DNA from: Streptomyces venezuelae
GTDB taxonomy: Bacteria; Actinomycetota; Actinomycetes; Streptomycetales; Streptomycetaceae
NCBI RefSeq assembly: GCF_008642335.1
Contig: NZ_CP029191.1
Coordinates: forward strand, 1,798,001-1,862,000
Reading direction: 5' to 3'
DNA: 64,000 nt
Part shown: piece by piece, positions 19,799 through 30,924 of the stretch
Numbering within the stretch: the stretch's first letter is position 1
Layout: each line of letters opens with the position of its first letter
The notes under the pieces: model-generated
Database searches by the model: none
Told to the model about the DNA's origin: nothing
The model's input: the letters and a program-made list of their open reading frames with translations, nothing else
Position numbers and translations under genes: made by a program

Positions 19799-20746
19799 AT
19801 GACCACAGGAATGACGACGAGGCGTGGCACGCGCGCGTGGGGGGCCGCGGTGCTCTGTTCGCTCGCGCTGGCGGGGTGCTCCGCGCAGGGCGGGGCGGAC
19901 GAGGGGCGGGCGTCGGACCCGAAGCCGGCGCCGACCTCGGCGGACCGCGCGGCCGCGCGGCAGGAGCCCACGAAGAAGCCCGCTCCGGATCCCGCCGCCC
20001 TGAAGAACGTGCGGGTCAACGTCTTGGACGGCCAGACCGTCGGCGTAGGCATGCCGATATCGCTCACCTTCGACCGTCCGGTGCCCGAGGCGGAACGGGC
20101 CGCGGTCGAGCGGCGCCTGAAGGTGACGACCGACCCCGGTGTGACGGGGTCGTGGAGCTGGGTGAAGGACCGCAACCTGCACGAGGGCCAGCGCGTCGAC
20201 TACCGGCCGCGCGAGCCGTGGAAGCCCGGCACGAAGGTCACCGTCCGCGCGGGTTCGCGGACCACCCGGACGTTCGAGGTGGGCCGTTCGCTCGTCGCCA
20301 CGGTGGACGTGCGGACCCACACCATGAAGGTGGTGAAGGACGGCAGGACGCGCGAGGTGAAGGTGACCGCGGGCGCCCCGGGCATGGACACCTGGAACGG
20401 CACGATGGTCGTCCTCGACAAGCAGTCCCGGGTGCTCATGGACTCCCGGACCGTGGGCTACGGAAAGGCGTACAAGGACTACTACAACTACGCGGTGCAC
20501 CTGACGACTTCGGGTACGTACCTGCACGAGAACCCGAACGCGAACGCGACGGCCGGGGAAAGGAACGTCACGCACGGCTGCATAGGCCTGCCCACCGACG
20601 GGACCGCGCGGCGCTTCTACGAAGAGGTGATCCCGGGCGACATCGTGCGGGTCGTCGGCTCCAAGGAGACCGTGGCGCCGGGCAACGGGTACGGCGACTG
20701 GAACGTGGACTGGAAGCAGTGGCGGGCGGGCAGCGCGCTGCACTGA
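19799..20746 (+). CDS. L,D-transpeptidase lipoprotein with Ig-like domain
   Basis: This is a peptidoglycan cross-linking enzyme forming 3-3 bonds, anchored outside the membrane. The 315-residue protein has a lipoprotein signal (LALAGC, lipidated Cys27), a linker, an Ig-like domain (VGVGMPISLTFDRPV onward, about 80-165) and a YkuD catalytic domain. The active site is seen as HENP and then THGCIGLPTDG, with His259 and Cys261. I chose the ATG at 19799 because AGGGGGA precedes it and the signal peptide starts there. It is divergent from the sigma factor whose partner carries a dead copy of the same fold. Confidence 0.93.
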   Translation: MTTGMTTRRGTRAWGAAVLCSLALAGCSAQGGADEGRASDPKPAPTSADRAAARQEPTKKPAPDPAALKNVRVNVLDGQTVGVGMPISLTFDRPVPEAERAAVERRLKVTTDPGVTGSWSWVKDRNLHEGQRVDYRPREPWKPGTKVTVRAGSRTTRTFEVGRSLVATVDVRTHTMKVVKDGRTREVKVTAGAPGMDTWNGTMVVLDKQSRVLMDSRTVGYGKAYKDYYNYAVHLTTSGTYLHENPNANATAGERNVTHGCIGLPTDGTARRFYEEVIPGDIVRVVGSKETVAPGNGYGDWNVDWKQWRAGSALH

Positions 20747-20762
20747 GGACGCGGTGGAACGC

Positions 20763-20792
20763 GAGCGGCGGCCGGCGTCCCGGCCGCCGCTC
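20763..20792. terminator. Bidirectional terminator
   Basis: A 13-bp perfect inverted repeat (core AGCGGCGGCCGG) with a CGTC loop lies 16 bases after the L,D-transpeptidase stop and seven bases after the convergent gene. Confidence 0.9.
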
Positions 20793-20799
20793 CCCCGGA

Positions 20800-21645
20800 T
20801 CAGCCCCGCTGCCGGGCGCCGCGGCGCCTGACGAGTGCCGCTCCGGAGAGGCCGAGGGCGACCAGGGCCCCCGCGCCCGCCAGCGACGAGGCCACCGTGA
20901 CCGGGGCGCCGTCGTCCGTCTTCGGTCCCGGCGCGGGCTCGTCGTAGCCGCCCGCCTTGCCCGACTTCTCGTACGCGGAGCCCGGCAGCTTGTCGGCGTA
21001 CGCCTCCCGCACGCGCTCGCGGTAGGCGGCGACCGAGGTGCCCTTCGCGCCGACGGCACGTATCGCGTCCTTGTCGAGGGGCAGCACGCGCGCGTGAGTG
21101 CCGTCCAGGACGTACCAGGCGTTGATCTGCGGCTCGTGGAAGACGGTGCCTCCGGGAGCCTTTTTCGCGCCCACGCGCGTGTAGTGGGTCTCGTCGTCGC
21201 CGGTGGCGATGTTCACGACCTGCCAGGCGCCGCCCTGCCGGACGGTCCAGAGGGACGCCTCCTGGCCGTCCGAGGAGACCGCCTTGCTGGCGAGGAACTC
21301 CAGGCGGGCGATGGGCGCGTCCTTCTTGCCCGCGACGAAGTCCGGCGAGAGGTAGTACACGGGCACGGCCTCGCCCTCGACGCGCGGGTCGGCCGCGGCC
21401 TTGGTGACCGCTCCCTCCCTGGCGAAGAAGCGGGAGAGCGTGTCGAGGTTCTTCGGCGCCTCTGCCGCCCGGTGCGCGGCGTCCCTGGACGCGGCGGACG
21501 GCGCGGCGGGCCCGGTGTCGGCGGAGGCCGCGGGGGCGGCGAGGCCGAGGAGCAGGGTGGCGGCGGTGCCCGCGAGCGCGGCGCTCACCAGTCGGCCGGG
21601 CACGGGGCGGGAAGGGGCGAGCGGGCGGGAAGGGTGACGGGTCAT
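20800..21645 (-). CDS. Secreted membrane-anchored protein paired with a papain-like protease
   Basis: I do not recognise a named family. The 281-residue protein has a signal peptide ending near PAASA-D (residue 42) and an external domain of about 190 residues with Trp/Tyr-rich strands (PVYYLSPDFV, EASLWTVRQGGAWQVV, PQINAWYVLDG). A Pro/Asp linker then leads to a C-terminal membrane helix (VTVASSLAGAGALVALGLSG) and a basic tail. There is no LPXTG motif, so anchoring is by the helix itself. It begins five bases after the protease gene ends, so they are one operon. It could be a substrate, inhibitor or surface partner of the protease; none of these is shown. Confidence 0.8.
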   Translation of the reverse strand: MTRHPSRPLAPSRPVPGRLVSAALAGTAATLLLGLAAPAASADTGPAAPSAASRDAAHRAAEAPKNLDTLSRFFAREGAVTKAAADPRVEGEAVPVYYLSPDFVAGKKDAPIARLEFLASKAVSSDGQEASLWTVRQGGAWQVVNIATGDDETHYTRVGAKKAPGGTVFHEPQINAWYVLDGTHARVLPLDKDAIRAVGAKGTSVAAYRERVREAYADKLPGSAYEKSGKAGGYDEPAPGPKTDDGAPVTVASSLAGAGALVALGLSGAALVRRRGARQRG

Positions 21646-21650
21646 CGCTC

Positions 21651-22316
21651 TCACGCCCCGATCCGGTAGAGCGAGTGGGTCCAGGAGAAGGTGTTGTTGT
21701 CGACGTACCAGGCGTGCGACGCCCAGTTGTAGCGGTCGCTGGAGGGCCAGGGGTCGCCCCAGTAGACCCAGCTGCTCGCGTCGTCGTAGCCGTAGAGGAC
21801 GTGCATGTGGCCGCCGCCGTTGGACCACTGGATGCGGGTCTCGACCGGGCGGCCCGCGTCGATCTCGGCCTTCACGGTCGGATAGCGCAGCCATCCGGTG
21901 ACGTACGAGCCGGGGTTGATGCCCGCCCAGCGCAGGCCGCTCTGCACATTGCCGAGGGTGGCCTGGTTGTTGGGGCACTCGGTGTTCTGGCTGCGCCCGA
22001 AGGCGGCGTTGCAGAACTGGTTCTGGCTGTAGCTGCGGCCCATGTAGGTCGCGATGGTGTTGCCGCCCGCGGCCCAGCACCAGTTGGTCTTCTGCTGGGC
22101 CTGCATGGTGATGTTCAGCCGCTTGGCGGCGAGAACGGACGGGTCGGTGCTCGCCGTGCGGGCCTCGGGCGCGGCCGACGTGGCGGGGGCGGGGTGGATC
22201 GGGGCCGCCGTGGCCGTGGCCACCGGCGCGGCGAACAGGGCCGCCGTGACGACGGCGAGCGCGGAAAGGCACCTCTGCCTGCCGGTGCCGCCGCTCCTGC
22301 TGTGTGGTGAGCGCAT
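21651..22316 (-). CDS. Secreted papain-like cysteine protease
   Basis: The 221-residue protein has a signal peptide (LSALAVVTAALFAAPVATATA, cleavage near residue 38) and a short papain-like domain. The nucleophile is in KTNWCWAAGGNTIA, the His in GGGHMHVLYGYDD, and an Asp/Trp segment (WVYWGDPWP) follows. This pattern fits the C39/C70-like single-domain papain-fold peptidases common in Streptomyces. Extra Cys residues (QFCNAAFG, TECPNN) may form a disulphide. The start is the ATG at 22316, with GGGAGGA six bases upstream. It is divergent from a helix-turn-helix regulator. Confidence 0.85.
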   Translation of the reverse strand: MRSPHSRSGGTGRQRCLSALAVVTAALFAAPVATATAAPIHPAPATSAAPEARTASTDPSVLAAKRLNITMQAQQKTNWCWAAGGNTIATYMGRSYSQNQFCNAAFGRSQNTECPNNQATLGNVQSGLRWAGINPGSYVTGWLRYPTVKAEIDAGRPVETRIQWSNGGGHMHVLYGYDDASSWVYWGDPWPSSDRYNWASHAWYVDNNTFSWTHSLYRIGA

Positions 22317-22512
22317 CGCGTTCCTCCCATGCGGGTGGGGTTGGAGGAGCGCGTCCGGACGCTGCGATTGAGCATCAAGTGTTGTCGGGTGCAGGTCAAC
22401 ACGCTTCAATGCGGAATTACTTGGGCCGTGAACGGCGGCGTACGGATGTGAACGCGGGCCGTACGTCCACCTGGCAGCCCGCCCCCACCGGCGCGAACGC
22501 CGGAACGGCAGA

Positions 22513-22526
22513 TGTGAACGTTCACA
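22513..22526. promoter_or_regulatory. Perfect palindrome, candidate operator
   Basis: TGTGAACGTTCACA is a perfect 14-bp palindrome directly upstream of the ribosome-binding site of the regulator gene at 22540. A half-site copy, GATGTGAACG, occurs 66 bases earlier (22445-22454), repeating the ten bases at 22511-22520. The position would suit autoregulation and control of the divergent protease operon. Confidence 0.5.
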
Positions 22527-22539
22527 AGAGGAGCCCGTT

Positions 22540-23499
22540 TTGCGGCACGGCACACCACTCGCGGCGGAACCCGGGCCCGAGGCGCCCGCGGACCTGGAGG
22601 CCGCTCTGCGCACCGGCCCCTTCCACCTCGCGCTGCGCACCGCCATCGCCGCGCGGCGCCTGCCCCTGCAGCGCATCCGCCACCATCTGGTCCGGCACGG
22701 CGTCAACGTAGGGGTGACGAGCCTCAGTTACTGGCAGCAGGGCGCCCGTCGGCCGCAGCGCCCGGAGTCCCTGCGCGCCGTACGCGCCCTGGAGGAGATC
22801 CTCCAGCTCCCGGAGGAGTCACTGATCAGGCTGCTCGTGCGCCCGGCGGAGCGCACGGACGGGGCCCGACCCGCCGCCCGCTCCTACCGCTCCCTGGTGG
22901 AGGCGTCCGACGTGCTGCGGTCCCTCCTGACCGACCTCGGCTCGCCGGTCGACGGCGGGCTGCACACCATCGGCCACCACGAACGGGTGCGGATCGGCGC
23001 GGCACGCGAGCTGCTCGGCCGCGAATCGCAGCACGTCGTGCGCGCCCACCGCGACGGCGTGGACCGCTATGTGGCCATCCACCACGGCGATCCGGGGTGT
23101 GCCCCCGACCGCGTACGGGTGCTCGCCCTGGAGAACTGCCGCACGGGCAGGGTGCGCTGGCACATGGGCACCGGGGTGCTCGTCGCCGAGCTGCTCTTCG
23201 ACGCCCGGCTGCGCGCGGGCGACACGCATCTGTTCGGCTACGGCTTCGAGGACGGCACGGCCGGGGTCGCCACCGAGTACACGCGCGGCTTCACCTACGC
23301 GGGCGGGCAGTACGCGCTGCAGATCCGGTACGACGAGACGGCTCTGCCCGTACGCTGCCACCGCTTCACCCAGCAGTCGGCGGCGGCCCCGCGCGGCGGT
23401 CGGCAGGAACTGACGCTGAGCGGCAGCCACCGGTCGGTGCACACGGTCGAGCCGCAGGTGCGGGCGGGGATCCTGGGGATCGCGTGGGACTGGGAGTGA
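22540..23499 (+). CDS. Helix-turn-helix regulator, XRE-like
   Basis: The 319-residue protein opens with a helix-turn-helix-like region (FHLALRTAIAARRLPLQRIRHHL, then TSLSYWQQGARRPQRPESL) at about residues 28-75 and continues with a long domain of unknown function rich in Arg, Gly and His. It resembles Streptomyces XRE-type regulators whose C-terminus is not assigned. The start is a TTG at 22540, supported by AGAGGAG seven bases upstream. It is divergent from the papain-like protease operon, a sensible target. Confidence 0.7.
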   Translation: MRHGTPLAAEPGPEAPADLEAALRTGPFHLALRTAIAARRLPLQRIRHHLVRHGVNVGVTSLSYWQQGARRPQRPESLRAVRALEEILQLPEESLIRLLVRPAERTDGARPAARSYRSLVEASDVLRSLLTDLGSPVDGGLHTIGHHERVRIGAARELLGRESQHVVRAHRDGVDRYVAIHHGDPGCAPDRVRVLALENCRTGRVRWHMGTGVLVAELLFDARLRAGDTHLFGYGFEDGTAGVATEYTRGFTYAGGQYALQIRYDETALPVRCHRFTQQSAAAPRGGRQELTLSGSHRSVHTVEPQVRAGILGIAWDWE

Positions 23500-23523
23500 C
23501 AGCCGAAGGGGCGCCAGGGTTCC

Positions 23524-23949
23524 TCAGGCCTTCTTCGCCGGACCCGCGATGATCTTGCCGTTGGCCACCTTCACCGGCACCTCGGGGAGCGGCTCATTGG
23601 CCGGCTCGTGCAGCACCTTGCCGTTGGTGGCGTCGAACTCACTGCCGTGACACTGGCAGATCAGCTTGTGCCCCTCCAGGTTCTGGATGGGGCAGCGCGC
23701 GTGGGTGCAGATCGTGCTGTACGCCTTGTACTCGTCGTCGGAGATCCGGCTGACCACGACATTGCTGTCCTTGTAGAGCTTCGACGCGCCCACCTTCACG
23801 TCGTCGGCCTTCCCGAGGTCCACCGGCGCGGTCGGCGCCGACCGGTTCGACCCGTCGCCGGACGAGCAGGCGGTGAGACCGAGTCCGACGGCCGGGGCGA
23901 GAGCGGCGGCCCGCAGCACGGTGCGGCGGGCGTGGGGGGTGCCGGACAT
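23524..23949 (-). CDS. Rieske [2Fe-2S] lipoprotein, probable Tat substrate
   Basis: This is a small electron-transfer protein of 141 residues placed outside the membrane. It has a twin-arginine-like start (ARRTVLRAAALAPAVGLGLTAC) with a lipobox ending at the Cys of LTAC. The two Rieske boxes, CTHARC and CQCHGSEF, each supply Cys and His for the cluster. Tat export fits a protein folded around its cofactor before export. No oxidoreductase partner is next to it, so its redox partner is unknown. Confidence 0.9.
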   Translation of the reverse strand: MSGTPHARRTVLRAAALAPAVGLGLTACSSGDGSNRSAPTAPVDLGKADDVKVGASKLYKDSNVVVSRISDDEYKAYSTICTHARCPIQNLEGHKLICQCHGSEFDATNGKVLHEPANEPLPEVPVKVANGKIIAGPAKKA

Positions 23950-24126
23950 GGTGTCTCCACAGGTCAGGAGGGCATCGGTGACGGATCAGACCATACCGGT
24001 GCACCGTGCTGCGACCGGGTCGGGCACGACCGTGCCCGAGTCCTGCCCGGTCCCGCACGCGGCGCCGCGCACGGCCTAGCCTGGGCGCGGCGAGCCCACC
24101 CGGACGGTGCCCGAGAGGAATGACCC

Positions 24127-25092
24127 GTGATTGTCGTCGCAGGAGAGGCCCTGATCGACCTCGTGCCGCAGGACGCGGGCGAGAAGCCGGACGGCGGACG
24201 GCAGGCGCCCGCGCCCGGCGCGGCCGGGGGCGCGGGGCTGCCCGCGCTCGCGCCGCGCCTCGGCGGCGGCCCGTACAACACCGCCGTGGCGCTCGGCCGG
24301 CTCGGCGCCCCCGTGGCCTTCTGCTCCCGTGTCTCCCGCGACGTGTTCGGCGAGGCACTCCTGGACGGGCTGCGGGCGGCCGGTGTCGACGTGACGCCCG
24401 TGCAGCGCGGTCCGGAGCCGACGACGCTCGCCGTCGCCTCGATCGGCGCGGACGGCTCGGCGGGTTACTCCTTCTACGTGGAGGGCACGGCCGACCGCCT
24501 CTTCGAAACGCCCGACCACGACTCCCTTCCCGACGGGGTGCGGGCGATGTCGTTCGGCACCTGCTCGCTCGTCCTTGAGCCGGGCGCGAGCGCGTACGAG
24601 GAGCTGATGCGGCGGGCGGCGGCGACCGGCGTCCTCACGGCCCTCGACCCGAACGTACGCGCGGGTCTGATCCCCGACGCGGACGCCTACCGCACCCGCT
24701 TCAAGAGCTGGCTGCCGTCGGTGACCCTGCTCAAGCTGTCGCAGGAGGACGCCGACTGGCTCGGCGGCACCCCGCACGAGTGGCTGGCCGCCGGGCCCGC
24801 GGCCGTGGTGGTCACGCACGGCGGGGACGGCCTCTCGCTGTACACACGGGACGGTACGGAGCTACGGGTGCCCGGCGAGAAGGTCGACGTGGTCGACACG
24901 ATCGGCGCGGGCGACACCGTCAACGCGGCGCTGCTGCACGGCCTTCGCGCGCGGGACGCACTGTCGGACGGGGCGCTGGCCGCACTCGGCGCGGAGGGCT
25001 GGACCGACGTACTCCGGTTCGCGGCGCGCGCGGCGGCGCTCACGTGCTCCCGGGCGGGCGCGGAGCCCCCGTACGCGGCAGAGCTGGCCTGA
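24127..25092 (+). CDS. PfkB-family carbohydrate kinase (fructokinase-like)
   Basis: This is a ribokinase-fold sugar kinase of 321 residues. It shows the N-terminal VVAGEALIDLVP, the GGGPYNTAVALGRLG substrate motif (about residue 55) and the catalytic VDTIGAGDTVNAALLHG with the base Asp near residue 262. An Ala/Gly/Pro-rich insertion follows the first strand. The GTG start has AGAGGA upstream. Fructokinase is the closest name, but the sugar cannot be read from sequence alone. It is a single gene, divergent from the Rieske protein. Confidence 0.85.
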   Translation: MIVVAGEALIDLVPQDAGEKPDGGRQAPAPGAAGGAGLPALAPRLGGGPYNTAVALGRLGAPVAFCSRVSRDVFGEALLDGLRAAGVDVTPVQRGPEPTTLAVASIGADGSAGYSFYVEGTADRLFETPDHDSLPDGVRAMSFGTCSLVLEPGASAYEELMRRAAATGVLTALDPNVRAGLIPDADAYRTRFKSWLPSVTLLKLSQEDADWLGGTPHEWLAAGPAAVVVTHGGDGLSLYTRDGTELRVPGEKVDVVDTIGAGDTVNAALLHGLRARDALSDGALAALGAEGWTDVLRFAARAAALTCSRAGAEPPYAAELA

Positions 25093-25123
25093 CCCCACCC
25101 ATCATCGGTCGGCCCGCGTGCCG

Positions 25124-25978
25124 TCAGCCGTTGACGACGTGCAGGCCGCCGGGTCTGCGGCCGTTGAGCCGGTCCAGCGCGGCCGCGGTGGCGGCGTCCG
25201 CCGGTACGTAGACGATCAGACGCTGCGGGTCGGCGTCGGGCAGCGTCAGCGTCTCGTACTCCAGGCGGAGCGGGCCCGCGTCGGGGTGGATCATCCGCTG
25301 GACGCCGCTGCGCCGGGGCAGCACGGGCGCGCCGGTGATCCGGTCGGCGAAGGGCGCGCCCGCGTCGACGGTCAGCTCGTCGATGAAGCCCCGCACATGG
25401 GAGTCGTCGAGCATCGAGTCGGTCCTCAGATGTCCGACCAGGTCGTCGGCGAGCCGGTCCCACTCGGGGTGGGCGGCGCGGGCCCGCTCATCGGTGAAGA
25501 CGTACCGGGCGAGGTTGGGGCGCGCGCCGTCCAGGACGCCGAGCGGTTCCGCGATCCGCCGGTAGCCCGTCGTGCAGGCCAGCACGTCCGCGAGGCGGTT
25601 CAGGAGGACGGCGGGCGTGGGCTCCATGCCGTCCAGGATGGCGCGCACGGTGGGCCGGACCGACTCGGCCGGGGCGACGGCGGCCGGGCAGCAGGGGTCC
25701 GCGCCGCTCTCCTTCTCCAGGCGGCGCAGGTGGACACGCTCCTCGACGCGCAGCCGGAGCGCGTCGGCGAGCGCGCCGAGCACCTGGGCGGAGGGGTGGC
25801 GGTCCCTGCCCTGTTCGAGCCGGGTGAGGTACTCGACGCTGATGCCGGCGAGGGTCGCGACCTCGGAGCGGCGCAGACCGGGCGTGCGGCGGCGGGGGCC
25901 GGTGGGCAGGCCGACCTCGGTGGGCGTGACGGCTTCCCGTCGCGCCCGCAGAAAGGCACCCAGCTCGTTCTCGCTCAC
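25124..25978 (-). CDS. XRE-family regulator with MmyB-like ligand-binding domain
   Basis: The 284-residue protein has an N-terminal helix-turn-helix (GLRRSEVATLAGISVEYLTRLEQGRDRHPS, about 30-62) and a C-terminal MmyB-like domain (PTPAVLLNRLADVLACT, ARYVFTDERAR, then DDLVGHLRTDSM). This group is common in Streptomyces and usually controls a divergent neighbour; here the neighbour is the YceI gene. The GTG at 25978 gives the normal N-terminus, with a weak GAAGAAG upstream. Confidence 0.88.
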   Translation of the reverse strand: MSENELGAFLRARREAVTPTEVGLPTGPRRRTPGLRRSEVATLAGISVEYLTRLEQGRDRHPSAQVLGALADALRLRVEERVHLRRLEKESGADPCCPAAVAPAESVRPTVRAILDGMEPTPAVLLNRLADVLACTTGYRRIAEPLGVLDGARPNLARYVFTDERARAAHPEWDRLADDLVGHLRTDSMLDDSHVRGFIDELTVDAGAPFADRITGAPVLPRRSGVQRMIHPDAGPLRLEYETLTLPDADPQRLIVYVPADAATAAALDRLNGRRPGGLHVVNG

Positions 25979-25994
25979 GGCTTCTTCTCGCTCA

Positions 25995-26013
25995 CGTTGC
26001 GAACGTACCAACG
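25995..26013. promoter_or_regulatory. Inverted repeat in the regulator/YceI divergent region
   Basis: CGTTG and CAACG arms are separated by nine bases (CGAACGTAC) in the 117-base region between the two divergent starts. It is short, but it is the only clear dyad there and could be the operator of the XRE regulator. Confidence 0.3.
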
Positions 26014-26095
26014 GCCGGGCTGCGGATCGTGGCCCTGTCACTACCAGCCTCGGCTCGGCCTCCCTGGCGGCCGGGCGGCGGCGCAAGGTGGGGTC

Positions 26096-26680
26096 ATGAC
26101 TGTGAAAGCGACCAGCCCCGTAGAACCGACGAACCCCGCCTCCGCCCCGGCGCTGCCACTGGCCGCCGGGGTCTGGGAGATCGAGCCCCTGCACTCCGCC
26201 GTCAACTTCTCCATCCGCCACCTCGGCATCTCCAAGGTGCGCGGCCGCTTCGCCGACGTACAGGCGAAGTTGAGGGTGGGCGAGCGTGCCGAGGACTCCT
26301 CGGTGACGGCCACCATCGCCCTCGCCTCGATCGACACGGGCAACAAGGACCGGGACGCGCACGTGGTGTCCTCGGATCTGCTCGACGTCGAGAAGCGGCC
26401 CACGATGACGTTCCGGTCGACGCGGATCGCGGGCGCGGACGAGGAGTGGGTCATGGAGGGCGAGCTGACCATCGGCGACGTGACCAGGCCGGTGACGCTG
26501 GACGTGGAGTTCGGCGGCGTCGAGGGCTTCCCCGGCCAGGAGCGCCGGCACGCCGGGTTCGAGGCGTCGGGCGAGATCCGCCGCGGCGACTTCGGACTCG
26601 ACTTCGCCCCCGGGCTGCTCGGCGACGTCGTGAAGATCCAGCTGGACATGCAGTTCCTGGAGCCGGTCGCGGAGCGCTGA
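26096..26680 (+). CDS. YceI family protein
   Basis: YceI proteins are lipocalin-like barrels that bind isoprenoid chains. The 194-residue protein carries the usual ITPLHS-like opening (WEIEPLHSAVNFSIRHLGISKVRGRF), the middle LASIDTGNKDRDAHVVSSDLLDVE and the ending RGDFGLDF. No signal peptide is seen, so it is probably cytoplasmic. The ATG is at 26096. It is divergent from an MmyB-like regulator, which probably controls it. Confidence 0.92.
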   Translation: MTVKATSPVEPTNPASAPALPLAAGVWEIEPLHSAVNFSIRHLGISKVRGRFADVQAKLRVGERAEDSSVTATIALASIDTGNKDRDAHVVSSDLLDVEKRPTMTFRSTRIAGADEEWVMEGELTIGDVTRPVTLDVEFGGVEGFPGQERRHAGFEASGEIRRGDFGLDFAPGLLGDVVKIQLDMQFLEPVAER

Positions 26681-26716
26681 ACACGACCGTGTCACCGGGC
26701 TGCCCTGTCACCGGGC

Positions 26717-27481
26717 TCAACGCCCGTTGAACGCCCCGTGCCGCCCCGCTCCCGCGGCGAACCGCGCCGCTCCTTGTGCCGCCTCCGCCAGGGAGCGCAG
26801 GCCGTGGGCCAGCTCGCCGGCCATCGCCTCCTCCTCGGGCAGGCCGCTCTGTTCGAGCACGGAGAGCCGGTCGTGCCGCAGGCAGGTCTGCGGGAACGCG
26901 GCGATCTCGGCGGCGAGGCGCTCGGCCGCGGCGCGCGAGGTGCCCGTGGGCACGGTCCGGTTGACCAGGCCCATGCCCAGCGCCTCCGCGGCGCCCACCG
27001 GGCGGCCGGTGAGGATCAGGTCCAGCGCGCGCCCCTCGCCGATCAGCCTAGGCAGCCGCACCGTCCCGCCGTCGATGAGCGGGACGCCCCAGCGGCGGCA
27101 GAACACCCCGAGGACGGCGTCCTCCTCGGCGACGCGCAGATCGCACCAGAGGGCGAGTTCGAGGCCGCCCGCGACGGCGTGGCCGGAGATCGCCGCGATC
27201 ACCGGCTTCGTCAGGCGCATCCGGGTGGGGCCCATGGGTCCGTCCCCGTCCTCGGTGACCTGGTTGCCATCGGGCGTGCCGATCGCCTTGAGGTCCGCGC
27301 CCGCGCAGAAGGTGCCGCCCTCGCCCCACAGCACAGCGACGGAGGCGTGCGGGTCGGCGTCGAAGTCGCGGAAGGCGTCGGCGAGGGCGCGGGCGGTGGG
27401 CCCGTCGACGGCGTTCCGCGCGGCGGGGCGGGACAGCACGATGGTGGTGACGGGGCCTGCGCGTTCGCTGCGTACGGGCAT
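26717..27481 (-). CDS. Enoyl-CoA hydratase/isomerase family protein
   Basis: This crotonase-fold protein of 254 residues shows the oxyanion-hole segments FCAGADLKAIG and SGHAVAGGLELAL and the later ILTGRPVGAAEALGMGLVN. The residues at the catalytic Glu positions of hydratases read as WGVPLIDGGTVRLPRLIG, so the exact reaction is open. The ATG at 27481 gives a normal N-terminus; an upstream GTG at 27544 in frame adds 21 residues without a clear ribosome-binding site. The uvrA terminator lies just upstream, so it is transcribed separately. Confidence 0.85.
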   Translation of the reverse strand: MPVRSERAGPVTTIVLSRPAARNAVDGPTARALADAFRDFDADPHASVAVLWGEGGTFCAGADLKAIGTPDGNQVTEDGDGPMGPTRMRLTKPVIAAISGHAVAGGLELALWCDLRVAEEDAVLGVFCRRWGVPLIDGGTVRLPRLIGEGRALDLILTGRPVGAAEALGMGLVNRTVPTGTSRAAAERLAAEIAAFPQTCLRHDRLSVLEQSGLPEEEAMAGELAHGLRSLAEAAQGAARFAAGAGRHGAFNGR

Positions 27482-27549
27482 GGGCCAAGCCGACCATGGG
27501 AACGGGGCGCCGGACAAGGTGTCTTCGGGCCGCCACTCCCCCACGTACG

Positions 27550-27588
27550 ACGACGCGCCCCACCCCTGGTGAGGGCGGGGCGCGTCGT
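27550..27588 (-). terminator. Terminator after uvrA
   Basis: A 12-bp perfect inverted repeat (ACGACGCGCCCC and complement) with a 15-base loop begins 13 bases after the uvrA stop. It separates uvrA from the enoyl-CoA hydratase gene. Confidence 0.85.
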
Positions 27589-27601
27589 ACAGGGGCGCGG
27601 G

Positions 27602-30694
<3,093 letters not shown>

Positions 30695-30911
30695 GCCGGG
30701 TCCGCACCTTTCTTGAGAGAGAGACAGGGGGCAGAACCCCCGTCGTTCACAGACTAGGGCGAGCCACTGACAACGCCGGGCCGCTTCCCTGGTTCCACAT
30801 GCACAACAAACCCGGACCTTCAAGAATGCCCGATGCCGCACTCGACCATATAGCACGCGTATTCGATTTGCGGCCGTCCCGAGAGCCCTTCACCCGAACG
30901 TGTGGCGCAGC

Positions 30912-30917
30912 TATCGT
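30912..30917 (+). promoter_or_regulatory. Candidate -10 box for a leaderless mRNA
   Basis: TATCGT ends seven bases before the ATG at 30925. No Shine-Dalgarno sequence is seen. This is the TAnnnT-N6-8-start pattern of leaderless transcripts, frequent in Streptomyces. Confidence 0.45.
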
Positions 30918-30924
30918 CGACCGC

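Noticed and set aside
30860..30924. Possible LexA (SOS) box near uvrA
   Set aside because: Only a half-site (CGAACGTGTG) is seen, with no matching GTTC arm, so SOS control is not supported.
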